A stretch of 64,000 nt of DNA from positions 62,001 to 126,000 of the forward strand of contig JAGTXX020000005.1 in the NCBI GenBank assembly GCA_019044685.2, read 5' to 3'. The notes beneath the pieces were generated by a model. The model did no database searches. It was not told where the DNA came from and worked only from the letters and a program-made list of their open reading frames with translations. Below are positions 22,706 through 32,141 of the stretch, in pieces. The translations under genes and the position numbers were made by a program. Every line of letters starts with the position of its first letter. Position 1 is the stretch's first letter. Source of the stretch: Nannochloris sp. 'desiccata'. Lineage: Eukaryota; Chlorophyta; Trebouxiophyceae; Chlorellales; Chlorellaceae.

Positions 22706-23839
22706 TTAGTTTGTCAATGCTGCAATATCTCTCAATCGTTTGGTATAAAACGCACTTCGAGAAGGCTCTGCTGTTAAAAGCTTGGAATGCAGCTCCATAG
22801 CGGCTTCTCTAGCAGCTACTAACGCTTCTGATCGCTTACTCACAGCGTTCTCCTTTGTCTCGTCTTGTCCCTCCAAAACCATGCTCCTCAAAATTTCAGC
22901 CCTCCCCACATAATAATCCGCCAAGAACTCCAACGCAGGGACATTCGTAAAATCACTCTCTAAAATAGTATAACAGAGCTGCTGAGCTCGTGCTTCAAAA
23001 CCTAGAGCCCAAGAAGGCGCTCCTGGCAATAACTTGCTACTTTTATGATTTTTTCTTCCCGGGAAAGACAAATTTTGATTTGAAGAACTGCTTGAGCCAA
23101 GTAAAGCCCGCAAATAGCCCCATGCAGCTTCATTATGTGGCGCTAAATTGATTTTAACAATCACAAAGTCTACTTCTCTGTCGTACACTTCCTGCGGAGT
23201 ACCCAACAACACTTTTCCTCTCGGCATTTTTTCCAAAATAAAAAAGCGTTGAGTCCATGCTGAATTATTTCTCAAATCTTGTCTGAGAAATTTCTCAGTG
23301 ACAGCCAACTCTTCAGCCCACAACGACACAACGTGCGACCCAAATGCAGTGAGTATAGCTTGTCTATGTGCCCATGCATGATAATTTTTCTGATCAAATG
23401 CTAAACACGCAGCAGAAAATTCCATTTCGTCCCCAGCGTGACCCCCACCTCGATGCAATGCGAATTTTCTTCTATGATTCCATAATTGATAATTTTTAGG
23501 GTTATCTGTAGCGACTCTTCTCATCAACTCAAGCTCTGCGGTAACTCCTTCGTCAGTATCAAGTTTTAACAAAGAAAGCAGGCACTCCCAACGCCATGCC
23601 CAGACACTAAAATGCGCCGAATTATAATTTAAAATTATTTCCTCGGATAGATCCAACACGCGTTGACTTCGTTCTCCAGAACTTAGAGCAGCCCAGAAGG
23701 TTCCTAACAAGTCAGCATGGTCGGGGTCTGTACGAATTGCGACGACTTTAGTGGAAGGTTCAGGTTGGCGGAGAGGAGTGATGCCTTGCCACTCTGGGCG
23801 CTGAGAGATGGGGATATACCCACCTTCTTCAAACTCCAT
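22706..23839 (-). CDS. FNTA: Protein farnesyl/geranylgeranyltransferase type I alpha subunit
   Basis: A single exon of 377 residues. Prenyltransferase alpha repeats are seen in order: NSAHFSVWAWRW, NYQLWNHRRKF, NYHAWAHRQA, NNSAWTQRF and NEAAWGYL, each a helical hairpin with the W-x-x-R signature. The alpha subunit pairs with a farnesyl- or geranylgeranyl-transferase beta subunit to prenylate CaaX proteins in the cytosol. The N-terminus (YIPISQRPEWQGITPLRQ) matches the family start. The start codon lies only 30 bp after the stop of the 69-codon gene on the same strand, an unusual spacing that could mean a shared transcript. Confidence 0.93.
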   Translation of the reverse strand: MEFEEGGYIPISQRPEWQGITPLRQPEPSTKVVAIRTDPDHADLLGTFWAALSSGERSQRVLDLSEEIILNYNSAHFSVWAWRWECLLSLLKLDTDEGVTAELELMRRVATDNPKNYQLWNHRRKFALHRGGGHAGDEMEFSAACLAFDQKNYHAWAHRQAILTAFGSHVVSLWAEELAVTEKFLRQDLRNNSAWTQRFFILEKMPRGKVLLGTPQEVYDREVDFVIVKINLAPHNEAAWGYLRALLGSSSSSNQNLSFPGRKNHKSSKLLPGAPSWALGFEARAQQLCYTILESDFTNVPALEFLADYYVGRAEILRSMVLEGQDETKENAVSKRSEALVAAREAAMELHSKLLTAEPSRSAFYTKRLRDIAALTN

Positions 23840-23869
23840 CAGCGTCGATTTTGTTTTCTATTTAGTTTT

Positions 23870-24439
23870 CTAGTTGTAGCTGTGGCGTGGGGCTTCGTAT
23901 TTCCAGCTGCAGTTAGAGAAATATATTGATAAAATTGAAGTGAATTGGGAGCTGCAAAGTACGTCGAGGAGTTTAAAGACTCTTTATCATGATGTGATGT
24001 ATTCAATTGAGGGCCGGTTATCTTACTTGTCTTTCTCGATTTCGATCAAGTTTGTGCGGAGCTTGGACAGGTTATCTTCTAGCTGGGCTGCGAATATATA
24101 TAGAGGAAAAGAGAGATAGAGATATTTGAGTGCCAGGCCACTGCTTGCCGACAGCGGGAATAAAAAGGTTAACAAAGAAGAGGCATCAAATAAATAGCCA
24201 AGGAGATAACCACTGCTCACCTTTCTTCGCCGAAGTCTGAGGGGCGTTAGTTTGTTGCTGTATTGGCTGAGCTGCACCTGTTCTACCTGCAACAAAAAAA
24301 CAAGTGATCACGGGTTAGAACTGGTGTGTTCCAAGGAGCTGAGAAGCATTGGACAATAAGCAGCACATAAATCCTTCAAACTTAAACTCTGACCTGGAAT
24401 ATTCGGAGGCGATTGCCAGGCACCAGCGGCTTGCTGCAT
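23870..24439 (-). CDS. Tiny four-exon unknown protein upstream of FNTA
   Basis: Exons 24439-24394, 24286-24221, 24087-24027 and 23906-23870 join with consistent phases (1, 1, 2) to give 69 residues. Donors are GTCAGA, GTGAGC and GTAAGA, and every acceptor is CAG. The product is a Gln/Pro-rich N-terminus (MQQAAGAWQSPPNIPG) followed by a predicted coiled coil (AQLEDNLSKLRTNLIEIEKD) and a short end NWKYEAPRHSYN. No family is recognised. A coiled-coil adaptor of a larger complex is possible. The ATG could instead be an internal codon behind a further 5' exon, because the sequence CTATGCAG just there could also act as an acceptor. Four matched splice phases make chance assembly unlikely, but RNA evidence is lacking. 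Confidence 0.55.
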
Positions 24440-24853
24440 AGAGCAAACAAATTTTCAAATTACGTTGAGAATCAACGATGCCACTTGAAAGCACGGAATG
24501 AGTGAAAGGGGACTTCAGTCTACTTTAAAAATCTATTATTTCAAAGATAATGGCGTATATTGATTAACAAGGCGGAATTACAAGAAAAAAGTTGTCTAAA
24601 TTTCAAGTTCAAATTTGTACTCGCCGCCGCAAATTCGTCTCTTAAAGGCAGCTGTGCGATTGAAAAGTCTAAAATATCAATATTATACATTCTAAGAATT
24701 TTAAAATAAAGATCTATAAGGCGCCCATTGAAAGTTAGCCCTTGAAGGCCATATTTTTTCAAATCCACATCTTAAAGATTTATTTAATTTTACCACTAAA
24801 AGCGCAAATTAAGCTATTTTCACATATATCAGCTATCAAATAACTTCCTTTAG
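24440..24853. promoter_or_regulatory. Divergent intergenic region, small gene / SDA1
   Basis: These 414 AT-rich bp contain paired CAAATTTG/AAATTTG-type stretches near 24450 and 24606. An open minus-strand frame at 24541-24768 has no ATG at its start and is not called. Confidence 0.35.
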
Positions 24854-27259
24854 ATGGCGCATACTGGCGCTGACCTGCTGAACTTGCAGGTAAGATCCTT
24901 TTCCTTGCTACTTCTATAATGCATGCTCCTCGTGTGCTCTTCAAATGCTCACAATATGTATTCATCTCTACAGGGCAATATCAAACGTGATCCAAAAGGC
25001 TATGCAGACGAATTTGGTTTACAATGGCGCCATTATAAAGCCTCTCTTCAACTATTTTTGTTATCGCCTGCACAGGGATCAACAGAGTTTCAAGACTTGG
25101 TCACTTTTCTATCCCATGCTGTGGGTTGCTACCCAGAAGAGACAGCTGACTTTGCCACTGATCTTATGGAGCTATTAGAAAAGCATGGGCCGTTGCTAGA
25201 TCCTTCCCTCCGCACCAGCCTAGTGAAAGCGCTCATCCTGTTGAGAAACAAACGTCAACTAGGTGCAAGTGAGCTCCTCCCTCTGCTCTTCAAGCTATTC
25301 CGCTTACAAGACAAAGCGTTACGTCAACTTGTCTTCCGTCACGTCACTTCAGACATTAAAGCAGCCAATAAAAATGGAAGAGCAAACAACCTGAATCGTT
25401 CTACACAAAGTTTTTTGTACAGCGTGCTTGCTGATGAGCATGAGGGCACAGCAAAGCGTGGCTTGGCTGTTTTAATAGAAATGTGGAGGAGACATGTATG
25501 GCGCGATGCACGTACTGTAAATGTTATTGCATCAGCTGTCTTTCATAAAAGTCCTCGTGTTATGTTGGCATCGTTGAAATTTTTCCTCGGTCAGGACATT
25601 GCTGAGGACGAAGGAGATAGCGACAACGATGATAATGACGGAGAGAAGAAAGCGGCAACTGGCCCATCTAAAGAAGACGTTTATAAAGCGTTCAAAAAAG
25701 GTACTGTGTCTTCCAAAAAGAAGAAACAGAAAAAATTACAAAGGGCGATGACTGCGGTGCGGAAAGCAAATAAAAAAGAGGAAGGCGGTGGCCAAGCTTC
25801 TTTCGCTGCGTTGCAATTATTACACGACCCTCAGGGCTTTGCTGAAAAGCTGTTAGTGAGATTACGCACTGGTAATGAACGCTTTGAAACCCGTTTAGCC
25901 ATGATGACGGTCCTGTCGAGAGCCATTGGCGTCCACAAACTCTTGGTTTTAAATTTCTATCCTTTTTTACAGAAGTATATCGCTCCTAGCCAGAAAGAAG
26001 TAACCACTGTTCTGGCAGCATTAGTTCAAGGGTGCCATGAAGTTGTCCCTCCTGACGTGTTGGCTCCTGTCCTTCGCCAGCTGGTGGATCAATTTGTCCA
26101 TGACAAAGCGCGTCCAGAGGTAATGACGGTTGGCATTAAAACTGTCCGTGAGATCTGCGTCCGCGCTCCTTTAGTAATGACACAGGAATTGCTTCAAGAT
26201 TTAGTAGAATATAAGAAATTTAGGGATAAGGAAGTGTCTACTGCTGCAAGAGGCTTGTTGGGCCTGTTTAGAGAGCTGGCGCCCGGGATGTTGAAAAAAC
26301 GTGACCGGGGTCGTGGAGCAGACGGGGGCATATTGGTGCCTGGAGAGTACGGACAAGCTCGTATTGCTGATACGATTGAAGGGCTGGATTTGTTAGAAGA
26401 AGCACGAAGAGCAGGGAGGTTAGGGCCTGAAGGAGAGGTGCTGAGTGAAGGGGAGGATGTGAGTGATGAAGAAAGTGACGAAGAAGAAGAAGAGGAAGAA
26501 AGTGACGAGGAAGAGGGTTCCTTAGAGAGTGCTGGTAGCGACGTGGAAGAGGAAGAAAGTTTAGATTCGGGTGAAGAATATGAAGAGGAAGGTTCTGATG
26601 AAGATGCGTTGGAAGGAGATTCCGAAGAAGAAGAGGAAGAAGTTGCTGTGGCTGTCGCACCCACGAATTCTAAAAAACGAGCTCACCCTGCCGCCAAAGA
26701 GGACAGTCTCGCCACTCTTAAAAAACAACTTGCAGCAAAAAATGCCGCTGCTATGGCTAAGTCTATCACTAATGAAAATGATGAAAGTACTGCAGATTGG
26801 GGAAGAATATTAACGCAAGAAGATTTTGAGTCTATCCGACAACTCAAACATCGTCGTCTTGTCGACGCTGCCATGTCCAAAGCAGGGCTTAAATCCGCTT
26901 CAAAACGCGCTCGTCTTCGAGAAACAGCTGAAGAAGAAGCTGAGGAAACTATGGCTTTACAAGACCAGCTGGGTGTTTTGCATGAACAAAGAGTGGACCC
27001 TTCTGCTCTTCTAGGAAAAAGGCGGGGTCGTAGGGATAAGGAAGAAAGAATGGCATCAATTATGGCTGGCAGAGAAGGACGTGAGTTTGGATCTAAAGCA
27101 GCGTTGAAAAAGGATAAGCAAGGTGGATTGAGTAATAGGGAAAAGGATAGGAGGAAGAATTTACCCTTGGCAGCGAGAGCTGGACAGGTGAGGAGACGTT
27201 TAATAAAGGGAAGATTGAAAAGTAAAAAGAATTTTAAAGGACATGTGCGGAAAGGGTAG
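24854..27259 (+). CDS. SDA1: SDA1 homologue, 60S ribosome biogenesis/export
   Basis: Exons 24854-24889 (12 codons) and 24974-27259 join in phase 0 to give 773 residues. Family features are the N-terminal IKRDPKGYADEFGLQWRHY, the HEAT-like helical body (NUC130/3NT region), then a very acidic stretch of about 90 residues (about 515-605, runs of E, S and D) and the basic C-terminus ending KSKKNFKGHVRKG. Yeast Sda1 is needed for nucleolar maturation and export of pre-60S particles. A basic KK-rich insert near residues 270-290 is probably disordered. The first intron is 84 nt. Confidence 0.94.
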
Positions 27260-27508
27260 CATGTGTTATACGTTCGTGTTCTTGTGAAAGTGTAGTGTTA
27301 TGCTATATTGTAAGAGTAGTGTCTTGTCAAGGCGATTGAATAAAGGGTTTATCGTGCACGGGTGGGGCGTCAGCAGCAGAGAAATAATTTTAAATCAAAG
27401 ATTTGAATTTTTGCCATTAAGTCTGAGAATTGGCTGTTCAAAAACATTGCTACAATCTTTCATTTATTATTGCTACTGCATAGATGCTATAATACATGAT
27501 TTATACGC

Positions 27509-28417
27509 ATGTTTGGAAGACCAAAAAAGAGGAATCAAAATTATAAACTCTCAAGTGTCATGACGGATGCAAGTGAAGAAGAACTGCTGATACGCGATAA
27601 TGCAAATAAAGATGACCAGCTCACGCTACATCCTAAAATCTGGTCTGCGCTCGGTGGCCTGTACGTCATTCTTGGATTAGTTCAAATGTCGCTTGCGGCT
27701 TTATGGTTTTGGTGGTGGGGTGTTGCTGCTGGATTTGGCCTTACAAAATTAGGGACAACATTGATTGGCATCGGTGTCACAGGAGGCAGACAAGCTCCCC
27801 TCCCTCCAGGGGCAACTATCTTGGACCGCTTCCGCAACTTTTTTGGTGCCATTGTTCTTTGGGGGAGCACTAAGTTTCAGCGTTTATTCTACGTCTTACG
27901 CTGGCCAGTCTTAGGGTTTGGTTTATACGTTGTTTTGCTGGTCATCATTCGGTATAACAGTCCAGATCCTCAGTTAACTTCTTTCCCCGCCAGCTGTGGA
28001 AGCAATTTTCACGGTTGTAGTAGAATCGCTAGAAAGAATGCTCAAACATCTCGTGGGCTAGAACCCTTACTAGTAAATTCATCAATGAATGATACACAAA
28101 CTGCTGTAGAAGCGTGGGTTGCTTCTCAAGCTGGAATGCGTGTTATATATTCTTCAAAAACATCACCATCAAAAAACTTCAATGTAGGCGGGAAAGGATT
28201 TGTTCATGCCCGAGTCGTAACGCCAATTTGGGGCTTTGCAGATGATTTTATGGTTGGCTTTACATGTGATAAAGAGTCAGGAAAGGTGCTAGTTGAGGCG
28301 CAGGGTCAATTACGGATAGGAGAAAGTGATCTTGGAGTTAATGGCCGGAGGAATACTCGATTTTTTAATTGGTTGGCAATCAAAGACTTACCGCAGGAAA
28401 GCTGTAGCAGCGGGTAA
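27509..28417 (+). CDS. DUF1499 membrane protein
   Basis: A single exon of 302 residues, or 285 from the second ATG at 27560. Two to four hydrophobic segments occupy residues about 45-165 (ALGGLYVILGLVQMSLAALW, then VLGFGLYVVLLVIIRY). They are followed by a soluble DUF1499 domain with the family end VEAQGQLRIGESDLGVNGRR. DUF1499 proteins are common in cyanobacteria, proteobacteria and plastid-bearing eukaryotes and have no proven function. The Trp-rich WFWWWG segment is notable. No clear transit peptide was found, so the membrane cannot be named. Confidence 0.78.
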   Translation: MFGRPKKRNQNYKLSSVMTDASEEELLIRDNANKDDQLTLHPKIWSALGGLYVILGLVQMSLAALWFWWWGVAAGFGLTKLGTTLIGIGVTGGRQAPLPPGATILDRFRNFFGAIVLWGSTKFQRLFYVLRWPVLGFGLYVVLLVIIRYNSPDPQLTSFPASCGSNFHGCSRIARKNAQTSRGLEPLLVNSSMNDTQTAVEAWVASQAGMRVIYSSKTSPSKNFNVGGKGFVHARVVTPIWGFADDFMVGFTCDKESGKVLVEAQGQLRIGESDLGVNGRRNTRFFNWLAIKDLPQESCSSG

Positions 28418-28809
28418 TTTTAGGCGGTATGTACGTAAATAATGACTTTGTAAGATAAATACTTGAATTTAGATGCCACAAAGCTGCGAGATCAGTCCGG
28501 GAGAACAGAATATGCTTGCGTACCAACAGAGCAGATCCAAATCTTCTTTTGGTGGCGTAGCCAAAACGAGATGGTTTTTCGCTGTTACCTTTTGTTACCA
28601 GGCGTGCATTCCACTGTTTAAAATTCGTATTGTATTCATTTTATGGATAATTTACCCTAAATGTTGAACGTCGTATTGCTCGAAAGAAGCTTCAAGCGCT
28701 AACCAATATTGTCTGCCAGTGGAATTTTCAAAGGGGATGATGCGTTCACTTCAGTGGAACTGAGCACTGTCACATCTAATGCGCCTTTTTAATTTTCGAC
28801 GACTGAGTA
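28418..28809. other. Intergenic, no gene seen
   Basis: This is the flank between the DUF1499 and bZIP genes. It contains one short open frame without similarity and no RNA gene that could be supported. Confidence 0.45.
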
Positions 28810-30369
28810 ATGCCAAACGAGGAGTCACATATCCCAGGAAACGAGAACGATCTGCTGTTGCTCCAGCTCGTATCAGCTCTAATCAATCCTGGGCAGCCTC
28901 CAGGTTTGCAGCCGGCGTTAAGTGCGCAGATCCCGGTACCACAGCAATTAAATACTTTATCTAGACCTGCAATACCACCCCCTTGTGGTTTTCCAGGTTA
29001 CGGCGCTACACTTGGCCTCCACATAGCTGGGCAAGGCCCGACACGGCTTCAACAACAACATCCGCAACAGCTGCCCTACGTAGGTTCTTCCGTGGACTTT
29101 GAGGCATCAGGTACCTATGCCGACTCCGAGTATGACGATCGGGAGCCCTCGAATGCATTAGAGAAAAGAGAGCGAGTTCGTCTTAAAAACAGACTTGCTC
29201 AGCAACGTTTTCGAGAGCGGCGTCGAACTCTTCAGCGGCAAGCTCAGGATCAATTTGACACCATGGCTGCTGAAATTGATGCATTAGAGATTGAAAATGA
29301 TGCATTAAGGGAAGAGGAGCAAGCTCTCAGCAAGCTATATTACGTTAAAACTTACTTTTGGAAAGGCATGCTGGCGATAGAAAACTCACCAACAAATACT
29401 AGAAAAGAAAGTAATTCTAATATAAAAGCTGGGATGGAGGAGGGAAAGCACGTGGAAGCTGTGAAACTAGATTTTAAAGATGGTACGGGGGGTGGAGCAG
29501 CAAAACAAACGGGAAGTACATCTCAAAAGTTATATGGGATTGCACCGAGAGAGAATGCATTGGGCGCCTCATCATTGCAGCAACAACCACCTTCCCTCCC
29601 TCAAATGCCAGCCATGTCCTTACAAACGGACTCCATTAGAACGACATTGTTCGCTAGTTTACAAGCATGGCAACTAGAATTAAGTGAATTAATGGAAAAA
29701 GTAGCTTCTTTGGGATTTCCTGCCGACGAGGTGAAAATTTTAGAAGCAGCAGCGCAACGACAACTTGAAGAGTGGCAGCACCTCGCTCGTGGTAATAGCT
29801 GTAAATACGCTAAACTTTTGCAGCATTTACTAGCCCCTCTGGGTATACAGTCTCCTAATAATAGCGCACTGGAAGCCGGCACAGTTGGCCATGAAACTTT
29901 GGCTGCTGTTGTTTTGGGAATTACCGATGATGGAATTTTGGAGTTGCAAAAAGCTAAAACTATCTACGAAACCAACGTGGATTTGGGGCGTAAAGCGTTC
30001 GATGAATTGAAAAAAGAGCTATTGCCTTTACTAATTCTTTCTTGTTCACATGAAGTGGATGACACTACTACGAATGTGCCTAGTACTAGGAATAATGCAA
30101 GAAGTACCACCCCCTCGTGGACATGTTATCATGATCTTGCGGCCAGACACGTGATGGCCGGAGCAGGCATCGCACACCTCCATGCTCTTAAATTGAAATT
30201 GGACGAAGCTATACGTCTCATTGGACCAGCGTGGAGTCGAGTTGCTGGTCCATTAAGTGCTGCCTTGTGTCATTTAGAAACGGCGCCGTATTTACCGACG
30301 CCAGATGTGATGGTGGAAAGCATCTTGGCAAAACATAACTCGAATTTGCAAGAGAAATTGGCCGAATAG
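28810..30369 (+). CDS. bZIP transcription factor
   Basis: A single exon of 519 residues. The basic region is at about residues 117-140 (KRERVRLKNRLAQQRFRERR), with the invariant N-x7-R spacing as NRLAQQRFR. It is followed by a leucine-zipper-like heptad segment (EIDALEIENDALREEEQAL). Upstream lies a Pro/Gln-rich region and downstream a long helical region of about 250 residues (LQAWQLELSELMEKVA..., KTIYETNVDLGRKAFDELKKELLPLL). That helical layout is reminiscent of the C-terminal half of plant TGA factors, but no specific motif was confirmed. Its targets are unknown. It is followed about 80 bp later by the second copy of the dispersed hairpin repeat. Confidence 0.85.
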   Translation: MPNEESHIPGNENDLLLLQLVSALINPGQPPGLQPALSAQIPVPQQLNTLSRPAIPPPCGFPGYGATLGLHIAGQGPTRLQQQHPQQLPYVGSSVDFEASGTYADSEYDDREPSNALEKRERVRLKNRLAQQRFRERRRTLQRQAQDQFDTMAAEIDALEIENDALREEEQALSKLYYVKTYFWKGMLAIENSPTNTRKESNSNIKAGMEEGKHVEAVKLDFKDGTGGGAAKQTGSTSQKLYGIAPRENALGASSLQQQPPSLPQMPAMSLQTDSIRTTLFASLQAWQLELSELMEKVASLGFPADEVKILEAAAQRQLEEWQHLARGNSCKYAKLLQHLLAPLGIQSPNNSALEAGTVGHETLAAVVLGITDDGILELQKAKTIYETNVDLGRKAFDELKKELLPLLILSCSHEVDDTTTNVPSTRNNARSTTPSWTCYHDLAARHVMAGAGIAHLHALKLKLDEAIRLIGPAWSRVAGPLSAALCHLETAPYLPTPDVMVESILAKHNSNLQEKLAE

Positions 30370-30448
30370 TAATAGTATCATGAATATATATGTGAATACC
30401 TACTTGTCTAAAGATTCCAGATCATCTTTGATTCCTTTCTCTCCTTTG

Positions 30449-30515
30449 AAAACAAAACAAAACAAAATCTATTTATGTAACCCCAACAGGGTGACGTAAG
30501 GGATCGAGAGAAGCC
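30449..30515. repeat. Dispersed repeat, copy 2 of 2
   Basis: The order is an AAAACAAAAC tract, then TGTAA, then ACCCCAACAGGGTGAC identical to copy 1 at 6586-6601, then a related tail with GAGAAGCC. The overlapping TGTAA suggests it straddles the poly(A) region of the bZIP gene. Confidence 0.5.
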
Positions 30516-30711
30516 ACCAACTTGAGACATCAGGCCTCCCTTATGATAGAATCACAATGATTTTCGAAAAGTAGAGTTTGTACCATGGCCTCTGATACCT
30601 TATATTAAACCTTTTTTCTACCTCTGATTTTTGTAAAAACCCTAAAATTCACAATTCCTTTGTTCAACCTCTTTCTCAAGTTTTGCTCTTTTCGTGTATT
30701 AACTGAGGAAA

Positions 30712-30887
30712 CTAAGCACCTGTACCTGTCTCTCTACCCAGTTCATTTAAAAAAATCGTGTTTGCTTCTGTCGTACCCGCTCTAAAACCCTGACTCTCCA
30801 GTTTGCTCGCCTTCTTTTGCTGCTTACTTTTTTCTTTAAACTGAATTGTACTTTGTGGCGATTTTACTTGTATATCCCATTGGCTCT
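30712..30887 (-). CDS. Possible terminal exon of an unknown gene
   Basis: The minus strand reads about 58 codons from a TATCAG acceptor-like site to TAG at 30712, with a Lys/Gln-rich, protein-like composition (QFKEKSKQQKKASKLE, then EANTIFLNELGRE). There is no ATG in the frame, so it would need an upstream exon. None could be placed with confidence: the region up to 31110 has stops in the relevant frames. It may be a chance frame. Confidence 0.25.
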
Positions 30888-31115
30888 CTGATAACAAATG
30901 TCTGGATTGATAGAAGAATATTACATTGTGGAAAAATCAAGGGAGGCTCTAAAGTTACATGCATAATTATTGTCGTCGACGTCGATGCTCTCATGTTGTA
31001 GAAGAAAGTAGAAGCACAGTGTTGACGGCATCTCAGGTCAACTGTGATACCAGCCACGGTGTGCATACAGCCATTATTAGCGGACGCAAGTATGTAAACT
31101 ACTCTGTTCTTAAGT

Positions 31116-31430
31116 TCAACGAGTAGGTGCAGCGGAGGGCGGTGCTTTTTTTCGTCTCGACGTGTTTCTCACGACTCTTGCAGGTCTACTAGAATTTGGT
31201 GAGACGTGATCTGAGGTAGCAGCTTCTAGGGCGTCAGCGGTAGGACCAATGTCGTCAGTATCTGCATCAGATCGGTTTCTAGTATCTAGTTGTACATCTT
31301 GCTTTTCGTCTATGGTTTTCTCATTCCTTTCGTTGTCTTCTTGAGCGGCAAGTCTTGCCAGTCGCCGTCGGAGCTGTGCCTGGGCGCTGGCTATCGCCAG
31401 CTGTTTTTTCCTCTTACTAGGTGGAGGCAT
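31116..31430 (-). CDS. Small basic/acidic hypothetical protein
   Basis: A single ATG-initiated frame of 104 residues. The N-terminus is basic (MPPPSKRKKQLAIASAQAQL, then RRRLARLAAQ) with a probable nuclear localisation signal, the middle is acidic, and the end is again basic (RNTSRRKKAPPSAAPTR). No family is recognised. Composition suggests a disordered nuclear protein. The GTAAGA after the fourth codon could serve as a splice donor, in which case the real protein would differ. Confidence 0.4.
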   Translation of the reverse strand: MPPPSKRKKQLAIASAQAQLRRRLARLAAQEDNERNEKTIDEKQDVQLDTRNRSDADTDDIGPTADALEAATSDHVSPNSSRPARVVRNTSRRKKAPPSAAPTR

Positions 31431-32070
31431 CTATGTGGTATAATTATCTATGTAATGGCGATAGAGGTCGACGTCAAGGATTCTAGTAAGGCGTATGTAA
31501 CTGTAGAATTGATTAACTCTCCACTGCTGGAAGCGGTCGGTTGCTAAAGGCAACTTTTAAAGGGAATGCGAGCGCAGCCCACTGAATGTGGCACCTTTCA
31601 GACAATTATTCCTGCTATATGAGTCATTCAGGAATGTTTTGGGAACATAGAGAGGAGCTAAATCGAGAGTTCCTGCACAAAGTAAATAGAAATTTGGACT
31701 TTTGATTCCCGTCCGCTAATGAGTCCACTTTCGCCAATTAGCAGGCGCAACAATCATATGCACTGTGCATAAATGAATTATTTAAATGGAAATCGCCCTA
31801 AATCAGCTCCGTCGGTGAGATTGTGGTGCAATCGTCTGATAATGCCATTTTCACTCACTTTAGATTGTTACAGAGGAGGGAGTGCAAAAAACACGTCAGT
31901 AACTTTTTGGAGAGGATCTTGCATTGTTTGAAAATGTGGGTTTTAGTCAAATTGGCAGGTGAAGGAGGGAAGTGAAGGGTTTTTAAATCCATGCAAAAAA
32001 TGGTGGAAAGGCTTTTATCGGCTGCTGCTCGGACACAAGTTTGAGCTGGTATGAAAGGGCAAAAGCGGAA
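31431..32070. other. Intergenic, no gene seen
   Basis: This is AT-rich sequence between the small hypothetical gene and the tRNA. The longest open frame crosses the tRNA and has no protein-like features. Confidence 0.45.
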
Positions 32071-32141
32071 GCTCCGTCCGAGAATCGAACTCGGGTCTTC
32101 ACGTTCAGAGCGTGATGTGATAACCCCTACACTAACAGAGC
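32071..32141 (-). tRNA. tRNA-Gln (anticodon CUG)
   Basis: The minus strand folds into a complete 71-nt cloverleaf. The acceptor stem GCTCTGT pairs with ACGGAGC (one wobble). The D arm is GTGT with loop AGGGGTTA and TCAC. The anticodon stem TCACG/CGTGA encloses the loop CTCTGAA, giving anticodon CTG. The T arm is CCGAG-TTCGATT-CTCGG. There is no intron. The anticodon reads CAG, hence glutamine. The identity is taken from the anticodon; the acceptor stem differs from plant tRNA-Gln, which usually starts with GG. Confidence 0.88.

Noticed and set aside
24541..24768. Minus-strand open frame upstream of SDA1
   Set aside because: It starts with GTG after a stop, no ATG or supported splice site connects it to a gene, and no family was recognised.
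26194..26664. Long Ser-rich minus-strand frames
   Set aside because: Reverse complement of the acidic Glu/Asp tract of SDA1; low-complexity shadow.
28730..28775. Possible box C/D snoRNA (GATGATG and CTGA elements) between the DUF1499 and bZIP genes
   Set aside because: The C box is imperfect, the spacing to the D box is too short and no terminal stem is visible.
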